DNA of 6,285 nucleotides, from contig VBGQ01000084.1 in assembly GCA_005882055.1 (NCBI GenBank), positions 1-6,285 on the forward strand, written 5' to 3'. Shown one piece after another: positions 1 through 6,273 of the stretch. The stretch's first letter is position 1. The number at the start of each line of letters is the position of its first letter. The DNA comes from Chloroflexota bacterium. GTDB lineage: Bacteria > Chloroflexota > Limnocylindria > QHBO01. The notes under the pieces are model-generated. The model worked only from the letters and a program-made list of their open reading frames with translations, was not told the DNA's origin and searched no databases. Position numbers and translations under genes: made by a program.

Positions 1-623
1 TCGACCTTCCGGCGCAGGCGTCGCACGGTAACCCACACATAGGATGGGTCCGCGCCGTCCGCCTCGGACCAGACGCGCTCGAGCAGCGTCTCGGTGGGGA
101 CCGTGCGGTCCAGGGCACCAATCAGCACCTGTAGCACCCGCACTTCCGTTGGCGTCAGGGCCTGGGTCCCCGTCCGGTTAGTCACGCGCCGGTGGACGAG
201 GTCGATCTCCAGCTCCCCACCGTCCAGCTTGATCTCCCCGCGGCCGGTCGCCGACCGCCGCAGGATGCGCTGGACGCGCGCCACCAGCTCGTCAGGGTTG
301 AACGGCTTGACGATGTAGTCCTCCGCGTACTCCTGCAGCGCGAGGACCTTGGCCTCGCCGGCGTCGACAGCGGATAGCACGATGATCGGCAGGTCGGCGA
401 TGCGCTTGATTCGCCGGCAGAGCTCGAAGCCGTCCATGCCCGGCATCATCACGTCGACGACCACAAGCGCGGGCCACGATCGCTCCAGTGCGGCGAGGGC
501 CGTCTGGCCGGAGCCAGCGGTCCGAACGTCAAAGCCCTCGCGGGTCAGGCGACGCGCGAGGACCGAGAGGAGGGTTGGGTCGTCATCGACCAGCAGGAGC
601 GCCGGGCGCAGCGCCGGCAGCAT
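1..623 (-). CDS. OmpR/PhoB-family response regulator, C-terminus cut by window edge
   Basis: A DNA-binding two-component response regulator; 207 residues are visible and it runs off the left edge. The receiver domain covers about residues 7-122. It has the acidic pair D13/D14, phosphoacceptor D57 in VVVDVMMPGMDG, switch S84 in IIVLSA and K106 in YIVKPF, so all residues needed for phosphorylation are present. Residues about 130-207 form a winged-helix effector domain, with the typical LTPTEVRVL, LLERVW and YVWVTVRRLRRKV segments. Family members are usually about 220-235 residues, so only the last wing is missing. The ATG at 623 is the first start after an in-frame stop at 642-644. It follows the tadC stop by one base (TGA-G-ATG), with no clear Shine-Dalgarno, so translational coupling is likely. 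Being last in the tad operon suggests it controls pilus genes, but its target and partner kinase are not visible. Domain assignment is secure; the role is inferred. Confidence 0.93.
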   Translation of the reverse strand, partial: MLPALRPALLLVDDDPTLLSVLARRLTREGFDVRTAGSGQTALAALERSWPALVVVDVMMPGMDGFELCRRIKRIADLPIIVLSAVDAGEAKVLALQEYAEDYIVKPFNPDELVARVQRILRRSATGRGEIKLDGGELEIDLVHRRVTNRTGTQALTPTEVRVLQVLIGALDRTVPTETLLERVWSEADGADPSYVWVTVRRLRRKV

Positions 624-624
624 C

Positions 625-1539
625 TCAAACGCCGACGCCCTTCATGACCGTGACGATGGCTGGTCCGAGAATCACGATGAAGATCGTGGGGAAGATGCAC
701 CCGACCATGGGGAAGAGCATCTTCACCGGCGCCTTGGCTGCAGCCTCCTCGGCCCGCTGGCGGCGCTCGATGCGAAGCTGGTTGGACTGGATCTGCAGCA
801 CCTTGGCGATCGGCACGCCGAGCTGCTCTGCCTGCACGATGGCGCCAATGAAGTTGTTGATTGGCTGGGAATCCGCGCGCTTGGCCACATCGCGGAGTGC
901 GTCGCGGCGGCTCCGACCCATCCGGATCTCGGCCAGCGCCTGGCGGAACTCGGCGACGAGCGGGCCTTCCATCTTCTCCACCACCTTGGCCAGCGCCGCA
1001 TCGAAGCCGAGTCCGGCCTCCACGGAGATGGTCAAAAGGTCGAGTGCGTCAGGCAGTTGGAGCACCATGTCCTGTGCCCGCGATCGGATCTTGCGACCCA
1101 GCCAGAACTCCGGGCCCATGAAGCCAACCCCGGCGCCAACCAGGGCGAAGAAGAGGCCCCCGGTGATGCCGCCCAGGACCAGGCCCAGGACGAACCCGAG
1201 CACCGCGAACGCGATCGCGGCAAGCAGCTTGACCCCCATCCAGTCCGCCCCCCGCAGGCCGCCGGGATAGCCGGCCTTCTCGAGCTTGGCGTCCGTGCGG
1301 GCGATGATGCCGCCCTGGTCGCCACGCCGGCCGGCGCGGGCCAGGCGCTTGACGAGCGGCCGAACGGCGCGCTCGAAGAACGGGGCCTGGAGCTCGTACT
1401 CCTCGAGGGACTTGGGCTGGACGACCAGCTGCTCGAGCCTCGCCTGTACGGCGTCCTTGGGCGGCCGGGAAGCAAAGCCGATGGTGATGAGCAGGACTGC
1501 GGCCGCGGCAATCGCCGCGACGAGGATCTCAGGAGGCAT
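625..1539 (-). CDS. tadC: TadC, type II secretion F-domain platform protein of the Tad pilus
   Basis: An inner-membrane platform protein of 304 residues, expected to pair with TadB and transmit CpaF motor action to pilin assembly. A hydrophobic N-terminal segment spans residues 4-22. A charged cytoplasmic stretch (23-98) follows, then a long hydrophobic Gly-rich region (about 101-143) that can hold two membrane spans. A T2SSF domain covers about 155-270; it opens with LQLPDALDLLTISVEAGLGF (160-179) and contains the QAEQLG segment. A final membrane segment spans 275-296 and is followed by a very short tail. Length and topology match TadC; the F-domain with KMLFPMV..IFPTIFIVILGPA at the end is typical of this subfamily rather than TadB. 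The ATG at 1539 follows the tadB stop by 4 nt, with AAGGTG inside the tadB end as Shine-Dalgarno. The ORF is intact. Confidence 0.93.
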   Translation of the reverse strand: MPPEILVAAIAAAAVLLITIGFASRPPKDAVQARLEQLVVQPKSLEEYELQAPFFERAVRPLVKRLARAGRRGDQGGIIARTDAKLEKAGYPGGLRGADWMGVKLLAAIAFAVLGFVLGLVLGGITGGLFFALVGAGVGFMGPEFWLGRKIRSRAQDMVLQLPDALDLLTISVEAGLGFDAALAKVVEKMEGPLVAEFRQALAEIRMGRSRRDALRDVAKRADSQPINNFIGAIVQAEQLGVPIAKVLQIQSNQLRIERRQRAEEAAAKAPVKMLFPMVGCIFPTIFIVILGPAIVTVMKGVGV

Positions 1540-1543
1540 CTGA

Positions 1544-2530
1544 TTACACCTTGATGTCGACGATGCGGCGAATGAGGAGGTAGCCGACCCCCATGCTGAT
1601 CAGGCCAATCCCAAAGAAGATCATGCCGGTCGGGAGGCCAAAGATCTCCGGCGGCCGCTGCAGCATGGGCACGATGTAGGTGGGGCTGATCAGGAACAGG
1701 ATCCCGGCCAGGCCCACGGGCAGCAGCGTGATGACATAGCCGCTGTAGCGCTGCATCGCGGTCAGGGTCTGGATCTCGCCCTGGATGCGGATCCGCTCGC
1801 GGATGGTGTACGCAATCGAGTCGAGGACGGTGGCCAGGTTGCCACCCACCTGGCTCTGGATGTTGATGGCGGTGACCATCAGCTCGAGGTCCTCGCTGGC
1901 GACGCGGCGCGCGAGGTTGTTCAGGGCCGGCTGCAGCGCGACACCGAGCGCCATCTCGCGGACCACGTGCTCGAACTCCTCAGAAATCGGGGGGCGCGCT
2001 TCTCGGGTGACCAGCTCGATGCCCTGCAGGAACGACGATCCTGCACGCAGCGAGTTGGCGAGGAGCGTGATCGTATCGGGCAGCTGCTGGCCAAATGCCC
2101 TGAGGCGGCGGCCCTGTCGGAAGCGGAGGTAGAAGCGCGGGAAGTAGGCCCCGACCGCGAAGATGAGTGCCAGCGCGATGGGGTTCTGCAGCGTTGGGAT
2201 CACGAACCCGACGATGAAGGCGAACGCCACGAACACGAATGGGCAGGCGATCCAGAAGGCAACGAACTCGGCCGGACGGAGCTTGAGGTCGGCGCGTGCC
2301 AGCTCCGTGCTGGGGCGGGCTGAGAGGTCCTGGGTTTCCATGACCCGTGACAGCCCCGCCATGACGACGGATTCCTTCTCCTCGTCGCCATCCGAGGACT
2401 CCTGACCTCGCGCGGAAGCGTAGCGCTCCAATCGGCTGGAGACGCCGCCGCTCCCGCCGCTCATGGCGACGCCAATCGCGATGAGCAGCACCGCACCGGC
2501 GGCCAGGCCGGCGATGACGAAAGGCAGCAT
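1544..2530 (-). CDS. tadB: TadB, type II secretion F-domain platform protein of the Tad pilus
   Basis: Inner-membrane platform protein of 328 residues, the partner of TadC and probable docking site for CpaF. Membrane segments are predicted by eye at 3-22, 92-111, 117-135, 264-282 and 302-320. The acidic linker at 42-55 (GQESSDGDEEKES) is cytoplasmic or low-complexity. The T2SSF domain covers about 145-265, starting QLPDTITLLANSLRAGSSF and containing the conserved helix with SQVGGNLATVLDSIA. The order cpaF-tadB-tadC and the lengths match known Tad loci. The ATG at 2530 overlaps by one base (TGATG) the stop of the frame in which cpaF is open. The family-type cpaF stop at 2550-2552 instead leaves a 19-nt spacer containing GGGAG, a weakly placed Shine-Dalgarno 11 nt before the ATG. 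The ORF is intact and ends RRIVDIKV. Confidence 0.93.
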   Translation of the reverse strand: MLPFVIAGLAAGAVLLIAIGVAMSGGSGGVSSRLERYASARGQESSDGDEEKESVVMAGLSRVMETQDLSARPSTELARADLKLRPAEFVAFWIACPFVFVAFAFIVGFVIPTLQNPIALALIFAVGAYFPRFYLRFRQGRRLRAFGQQLPDTITLLANSLRAGSSFLQGIELVTREARPPISEEFEHVVREMALGVALQPALNNLARRVASEDLELMVTAINIQSQVGGNLATVLDSIAYTIRERIRIQGEIQTLTAMQRYSGYVITLLPVGLAGILFLISPTYIVPMLQRPPEIFGLPTGMIFFGIGLISMGVGYLLIRRIVDIKV

Positions 2531-3903
2531 CAGACCAACGGCTCCCGGCTCAGAACGGCGAGCCGAAGACGTTCGGCGGCAGGTGGATCCCCGACGCGTC
2601 GAACTTCTCGACGAACTTGGGCCGGATCCCGGTTGGCCGCAGGCGGCCCTGGATCTTGCCCTCGACGACGGCCGTCTGCTCGAACACGAAGATGTCCTGC
2701 ATGACGATCACGTCGCCCTCCATGCCCTGCACCTCGGTGATGTTCACGATCTTGCGCGAGCCATCCTTGAGGCGGTTCTGGTGGACGATGCGCGAGCATG
2801 TCTCGGGGCGCGTTGGCGTGGCCGGTCGACATCGAGCCGTCATGGCCGGTGTTCATGGCCTGGAGCATGTCCAGCGCCTCGCCGCCACGGCACTCCCCGA
2901 CCACGATCCGGTCGGGACGCATGCGCAGGGCGTTGCGCACGAGCTCGCGGATGGGAATCGCCCCCTTGCCCTCGATGTTCGCTGGGCGCGACTCAAGGGT
3001 GATGACGTGCTCCTGGCGCAGCTGGAGCTCGGCGGCGTCCTCGATGGTGATGATCCGCTCGTCGTCCGGGATGAACGACGACAGGATGTTGAGCATGGTG
3101 GTCTTGCCCGAGCCCGTGCCTCCGGACACGAAGATGTTCAGGCGCGCTTTCACGCAGGCCTCCAGGAACTCGAACATCTCTGGCGTCGCGGTACCGAAGC
3201 GGATCAGGTCCTCGACGGTGAACGGCGTTGCCGCGAACTTTCGAATGGTGATGATCGGTCCCACCAGGGAGAGCGGCGGGATGATCGAGTTGACGCGGGA
3301 GCCATCGGCGAGTCGTGCGTCGACCATCGGGCTCGATTCGTCGACGCGGCGACCGATGGGCGCGATGATGCGCTGGATGATCTTCATCACGTGCTCGTCG
3401 TTCTGGAACGTCACGTTGGTGAGCTCCAGCCGACCTTCACGCTCGATGTAGACCTGCTGCGGGCCGTTGACCATCACCTCGGTGATCGTCTCGTCGCGGA
3501 GCAGTGGCTCCAGGGGGCCAAGGCCCAGGATCTCGTCGGTGATCTGCTCGAGCATGCGAACGCGCTCGGCGCGCGTGAGGGCGAGACCCTCCTCGTCGGC
3601 GATCTTCCCGAAGAGCTCCTCGATCTGACGGCGGACCTCGACCTGATTGCTCAGGTCGAGCTTGGGATCGAGCTCGTTGATGAGCCGGTTCTGGACGCGG
3701 TACTTCGCCTCGCGGAACGACTCACGGGTGGGCAGCGCGCCGAGGAACGGCCGAGGCGCGGTTCCCTGCCCGGCTGGCGGTGGCGCGACCTTGCCCGGCC
3801 CGCTCGTCGCTGGCGTCTGGCCCGGCGTGGGTGTGACGGCAGGAACCTGCGGTTCCCCCTCGGCAGCGGGCCGCGCCCGCTCGATCCTCTTCAGCAGAGA
3901 CAT
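2530..3903 (-). CDS. cpaF: CpaF/TadA secretion ATPase of the Tad pilus, 3' end frameshifted
   Basis: The hexameric motor ATPase that powers Flp pilus assembly in the cytoplasm, from the type II/IV secretion ATPase family. Residues 10-52 are a Pro/Ala/Gly-rich linker; the N-terminal domain covers about 60-235 (GLGPLEPLLRD at 127-137, ITEVMVNGP at 140-148). The ATPase domain shows Walker A GGTGSGKTT (261-269, K267), the Asp-box-like region ITIEDAAELQL (285-295), Walker B region DRIVVGECRGGEALDML (331-347), and His box STGHAN (359-364). After PRDMLA (to residue 371, base 2791) the frame is lost. The next homologous stretch, IVHQNRLKDG, is in the +1 frame from base 2789, and about 28 residues normally between them are absent. 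The 86 residues encoded beyond this point (to the stop at 2530-2532) are Arg/Pro-rich and not family-like. Restored, the protein would be near 478 residues. The ATG at 3903 has Shine-Dalgarno GGAAGGA 7 nt upstream and lies 16 nt after the TadZ stop. Identity is certain; activity of the gene as written is doubtful. Confidence 0.9.
   Translation of the reverse strand: MSLLKRIERARPAAEGEPQVPAVTPTPGQTPATSGPGKVAPPPAGQGTAPRPFLGALPTRESFREAKYRVQNRLINELDPKLDLSNQVEVRRQIEELFGKIADEEGLALTRAERVRMLEQITDEILGLGPLEPLLRDETITEVMVNGPQQVYIEREGRLELTNVTFQNDEHVMKIIQRIIAPIGRRVDESSPMVDARLADGSRVNSIIPPLSLVGPIITIRKFAATPFTVEDLIRFGTATPEMFEFLEACVKARLNIFVSGGTGSGKTTMLNILSSFIPDDERIITIEDAAELQLRQEHVITLESRPANIEGKGAIPIRELVRNALRMRPDRIVVGECRGGEALDMLQAMNTGHDGSMSTGHANAPRDMLAHRPPEPPQGWLAQDREHHRGAGHGGRRDRHAGHLRVRADGRRRGQDPGPPAANRDPAQVRREVRRVGDPPAAERLRLAVLSREPLV
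2550..2789 (-). pseudogene. cpaF: Out-of-frame 3' remnant of cpaF (authentic C-terminus)
   Basis: These 79 codons, beginning IVHQNRLKDGSRKIVNITEV and ending GIHLPPNVFGSPF with a TGA at 2550-2552, are the normal C-terminus of CpaF/TadA. Hallmarks are the MEGDVIVMQDIFVF segment, the GxxRPTGIRPKFVEKF segment and the final hydrophobic/Pro tail. They lie in a frame shifted by +1 relative to the upstream coding part. The frame is open back to an ATG at 2843, but the first ~18 residues from there (MTARCRPATPTRPETCSR) are the out-of-frame reading of the His-box region and look non-native. No Shine-Dalgarno or upstream gap supports independent initiation. I read this as a fragment separated from its gene by a deletion or sequencing/assembly error, not as a separate gene. 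Confidence 0.85.
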
Positions 3904-3919
3904 GTCCTAGTCCTTCCCG

Positions 3920-5143
3920 TCAACGGCGCGCGAAGAGTCCGCGCTTGGATGGCTTGTCCGTGGCAGCTGTGGATTCGCCCGCAAGCGTTCGAGCAAGCTT
4001 GAAGATGTCACGCGAGAGCGCCCCCTCTGGGTGTGATACGACGAATGGCACTCCGCGATTCACCGCCAGCACCGCGAGGCGCCCGTCGGAAACGATCGAG
4101 CCATCGATCGGTCGCCGAATCGAGGCCTCCACGTCACCGATGCGGATCCCCTGCGCCGCGTCGGCGCGGTTGATGACGAGGCGGATCTTGCCACGGTCGT
4201 ATTCGAGCTGATCGGCCACCTCCAGGAAGAGCCGAACGTTCTTGATGGTAGTGATCTCGAGCGCCGAGAGCACCAGGATCGTGTCGGCGGCGTCCATCAC
4301 CGCCAGGGAATGATCGTTCAAGGCGGCCGGCAGGTCTACCACCACGTAGTCATGGGTCGCCCGCAGATGGTCCACGATCTTGCGCAGGTACGGCGCGGTG
4401 ACGAGATCGGCTCCTTCGGGGGATGGCGGCGCCAGCAGCACCCGGATTCCCGTGGAATGGTCGACCACCACCGAGTCGATGACGTCGCCATCGGGCTCGC
4501 CACGTTCGACCGCGTCGATGATCGATCGGTTCTTGGGATTCAGGTTGAGCAGGACGCCGACGTCGCCGAACTGAAGATTGGCGTCCACCAGGCACACGCG
4601 CGCGCCGGTCTCGTTGCGGAGGGCGAGCGCGAGGTTGGTGGCGATGGTGGTCCGTCCGGCGCCGCCCTTGGGCGAGAAGACCGCGATGATCTGGTGATCC
4701 TCGATGTCGGTGGTGGATCCGTCCGCCGCGCTCGGCGCGGCGGGGAGGGTGGCCGCCAGCTGGGTGCTGCGCGCGAGCTCGCGCTCGTAGACCGCCTTGA
4801 TGCTGGTCGCGAACTCATCGCCCGAGAAGGGCTTGACGAGAAACTCGCGAGCTCCGGCCAGCATCGCTCGGCGCAGGCTCTCCGCCTCGCCGTGGACGCT
4901 CATCATGATGATCGGGGTGGTGGGCAGCCGCTGCGAGATGATCTCGGAAGCGGCCACGCCGTCCATTCCCGGCATGTTGATGTCCATGACGATGACGTCG
5001 GGCCGGAGCTCCATGGCGACCTTGATCGCCTCCTCGCCCGAGTCGGCAGTCCCGCATACGTCGACCTCCTGCTCGAAGCTGAGCAGCTTCGTCAGATGGT
5101 CCCGCGTCTCCGGGATGTCATCGACGATCAAGACCTTGATCAC
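3920..5143 (-). CDS. cpaE: Receiver-CpaE/TadZ fusion, ParA/MinD-like pilus localisation ATPase
   Basis: A two-domain protein of 407 residues. Residues 1-122 are a CheY-like receiver with acidic pair D8/D9, phosphoacceptor D54 in VIVMDINMPGMDG, S82 in IIMMSVHG and K104 in FLVKPF. A low-complexity Ala/Ser/Thr linker (123-148) follows. The rest is a ParA/MinD-type ATPase: deviant Walker A KGGAGRTT (159-166), CLVDANLQFGDVGVLL (183-198; D186 and D193) and Walker B VVVDLPAALND (from 266; D269). TadZ/CpaE proteins position the Tad machine, usually at a cell pole. In well-studied proteobacterial TadZ the receiver is often degenerate; here it looks competent. The usual P-loop lysine is arginine (R164), while the signature lysine K159 is kept. 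Start is GTG at 5143, chosen because it opens the receiver (MIKVLIVDD) and has AGGGGA 7 nt upstream. The ORF ends KRGLFARR, 16 nt before cpaF. Confidence 0.93.
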   Translation of the reverse strand: MIKVLIVDDIPETRDHLTKLLSFEQEVDVCGTADSGEEAIKVAMELRPDVIVMDINMPGMDGVAASEIISQRLPTTPIIMMSVHGEAESLRRAMLAGAREFLVKPFSGDEFATSIKAVYERELARSTQLAATLPAAPSAADGSTTDIEDHQIIAVFSPKGGAGRTTIATNLALALRNETGARVCLVDANLQFGDVGVLLNLNPKNRSIIDAVERGEPDGDVIDSVVVDHSTGIRVLLAPPSPEGADLVTAPYLRKIVDHLRATHDYVVVDLPAALNDHSLAVMDAADTILVLSALEITTIKNVRLFLEVADQLEYDRGKIRLVINRADAAQGIRIGDVEASIRRPIDGSIVSDGRLAVLAVNRGVPFVVSHPEGALSRDIFKLARTLAGESTAATDKPSKRGLFARR

Positions 5144-5150
5144 GGAGCGG

Positions 5151-5156
5151 TCCCCT
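5151..5156 (-). promoter_or_regulatory. Shine-Dalgarno for the GTG start of the TadZ fusion
   Basis: AGGGGA on the minus strand, 7 nt before the GTG at 5143. It lies in the 39-nt spacer after cpaB and supports the non-ATG start, which coincides with the first beta strand of the receiver domain. Confidence 0.7.
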
Positions 5157-5182
5157 GATGGCTCGAGCGGCTCGCGAAGGGC

Positions 5183-6073
5183 CTATCGGCCCTTGTTGAG
5201 CTGCTTGATGATGTTCGGGATCGCCAGGCCGTACTGGCTGACCAGTCGGTCGATGGTGATGCCGGTTGTCTTCTCGGTGGCGCTGTCCGTGGTGTTGCGC
5301 AGCACGGCCGTCAGCGAGCCAACCTCGCTCACCTCGTTCTGGGCGAACTTGATGACCTCAGCGTCCTGATCGGTTCCCGCGAACACGATGATCACGTTCT
5401 CGATCGCGGCCGGCGTCTGCTGCTGTCCGGCTGCGCCTGGTGAAGCCGATGCCGCGGCGGCTGCCGCCGCCTGTCGCGACGCGCTGACGTAGAGGACGCG
5501 CTTGTTCTGCAGGATGGTCTTGACGGTCCGAACCGCGTCCAGGCCGGTGATGGCCTCGAATCGCTGCTGGCTGACCGGCTTGCTGACGGTATCGGAGGTC
5601 GGCTGAAGCACGGTGATCCGCTGGCTGATGACGATATCGACGTGGTCGCCCGGGCGGACGAGGAAGTCGAGGCCCGTGACCCGATCGACCTGGAAGGCGA
5701 CGGCCTTCTCACCTGGCTTGAGCTGAGCGCCGATGTTGTTCGGCCCGTTGCCGCCTCCGATGGCCTCGAGAGTCACCTGGCTGCCCTTGGGGATGTTGAA
5801 GAGCGACGGCTGACCGCCGACCTGTGACTTCGCGCCGAGCCGGGTGGCGGTCACCGCGTCCGGGTTGACCTGTGCCTCATCCACCTTGTCCGGGGTGATC
5901 GGATCGCCGATCTTGATGTCCACGTTCGCAACGAGGACGGTGACGGTCGTCGGTGACGCTGTCGCGTTGCCTCCGCCGCCTCCGCCGCCCTGCAACACGA
6001 TGATGATGCCGACGAACGCCAGGATGGCGAGCAGGACGCCGACGAAGATGACCAGGCGGTTCGATCGCTTCAC
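5183..6073 (-). CDS. cpaB: CpaB/RcpC, Flp pilus assembly protein with SAF domain
   Basis: Pilus assembly protein of 296 residues, anchored in the membrane and acting outside the cytoplasm. The N-terminus is basic (KRSNR) followed by one hydrophobic signal-anchor (7-27). A run of seven glycines (29-35) and a Ser/Thr linker come next. A SAF-like domain (about 43-105) carries VLVANVDIKIGDPIT and the IPKGSQVTLEAI segment. The RcpC/CpaB domain (about 116-255) starts LKPGEKAVAFQVDRVTGLDF and contains the hallmark VRPGDHVDIVIS (139-150). It is interrupted by an Ala-rich and Gln-containing insert (202-222). The C-terminus ends IPNIIKQLNKGR. In diderms RcpC works near the secretin; no secretin is seen here, so its role in a monoderm-like cell is less clear. 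Start is GTG at 6073 with AAGGGG 9 nt upstream. It is the first gene of the visible operon. Confidence 0.92.
   Translation of the reverse strand: MKRSNRLVIFVGVLLAILAFVGIIIVLQGGGGGGGNATASPTTVTVLVANVDIKIGDPITPDKVDEAQVNPDAVTATRLGAKSQVGGQPSLFNIPKGSQVTLEAIGGGNGPNNIGAQLKPGEKAVAFQVDRVTGLDFLVRPGDHVDIVISQRITVLQPTSDTVSKPVSQQRFEAITGLDAVRTVKTILQNKRVLYVSASRQAAAAAAASASPGAAGQQQTPAAIENVIIVFAGTDQDAEVIKFAQNEVSEVGSLTAVLRNTTDSATEKTTGITIDRLVSQYGLAIPNIIKQLNKGR
5969..5989 (-). repeat. Tandem 9-nt repeat encoding Gly7 in cpaB
   Basis: On the plus strand the 9-mer GCCTCCGCC occurs twice (5969-5977, 5978-5986), followed by a partial third copy (GCC at 5987-5989). On the coding strand it gives seven glycine codons directly after the signal-anchor of CpaB. 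It likely acts as a flexible tether, and its length could vary by slippage in steps of three codons without changing frame. Confidence 0.8.
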
Positions 6074-6082
6074 GAACGTGTT

Positions 6083-6088
6083 CCCCTT
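6083..6088 (-). promoter_or_regulatory. Shine-Dalgarno for the GTG start of cpaB
   Basis: AAGGGG on the minus strand, 9 nt before the GTG at 6073. It supports that GTG as the start; the reading that follows begins with the expected basic N-terminus and signal-anchor. Confidence 0.65.
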
Positions 6089-6126
6089 GCAGCTGGGAGG
6101 ATGAAATGACCAAGACAGGGATCGCG

Positions 6127-6156
6127 TTTTGAGCAGCCGGTTGTGACTGCGGTCAA
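6127..6156 (-). promoter_or_regulatory. Weak sigma70-like promoter candidate upstream of cpaB
   Basis: On the minus strand TTGACC (6151-6156) resembles a -35 box (TTGACA with one mismatch). TCAAAA (6127-6132) lies after an 18-nt spacer and is only a poor -10 match. Transcription would start about 40-50 nt before the cpaB GTG. Placement between the hairpin at 6245-6273 and cpaB is sensible, but the -10 is weak, so this is a candidate only. Confidence 0.25.
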
Positions 6157-6197
6157 CAGTCTAGGGGCGCTGTCCAGATGCCTTCGACCCGACTTGT

Positions 6198-6227
6198 GGG
6201 CTACGGGCGGGTGGTACCTCGTAGCCC
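6198..6227. repeat. 8-bp perfect inverted repeat in the cpaB leader
   Basis: GGGCTACG (6198-6205) and CGTAGCCC (6220-6227) are perfect reverse complements separated by 14 nt. A second, mutually exclusive pairing is possible between GGGTGG (6209-6214) and CCACCC (6231-6236). No T-run follows on either strand, so it is not a clear terminator. It could be an operator, or an RNA structure in read-through transcript from the right. No function can be assigned from sequence alone. Confidence 0.5.
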
Positions 6228-6244
6228 CTCCCACCCAGAAAGCC

Positions 6245-6273
6245 AGAGCCCCCGGCGCGAGGCCGGGGGCTCT
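6245..6273 (-). terminator. Strong GC hairpin, probable intrinsic terminator of an upstream gene
   Basis: A perfect 12-bp stem, AGAGCCCCCGGC (6245-6256) with GCCGGGGGCTCT (6262-6273), closes a 5-nt loop (6257-6261). On the minus strand it is followed by GGCTTTCTGG, a short and imperfect T tract; the plus-strand side has none. I therefore read it as terminating a minus-strand gene to the right of the window, just ahead of the cpaB promoter region. A weak tail could allow partial read-through into cpaB. Confidence 0.7.

Noticed and set aside
349..1554. 401-codon open frame on the plus strand opposite tadC and the response regulator
   Set aside because: It crosses two well-supported minus-strand genes; the translation is low-complexity and His/Glu/Asp-rich with no family features. 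It is a GC-bias shadow.
2780..2800. Programmed ribosomal frameshift in cpaF
   Set aside because: No slippery heptamer is apparent at the junction, and about 28 conserved residues are missing, which a frameshift alone cannot explain.
2550..2843. Independent small gene starting at the ATG at 2843
   Set aside because: Its N-terminal ~18 residues are an out-of-frame reading of the cpaF His-box region and the rest is the cpaF C-terminus; no ribosome binding site supports a separate start.
2617..4002. 461-codon open frame on the plus strand opposite cpaF
   Set aside because: It is antisense to a clearly homologous gene, its composition is the Arg/Asp/Gly/His mixture expected from reading GC-rich codons backwards, it has no recognisable domain, and it ignores the cpaF/TadZ boundary.
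4310..5158. 282-codon open frame on the plus strand opposite the TadZ fusion
   Set aside because: The minus-strand gene has all receiver and ParA motifs in frame; the plus-strand product is an Asp/Gly/Arg-rich mirror with no motifs.
6141..6158. Palindromic operator around the candidate -35 (TTGTGAC..GTCAACA)
   Set aside because: Only 5 of 7 positions are symmetric, which is not convincing against a GC-rich background.
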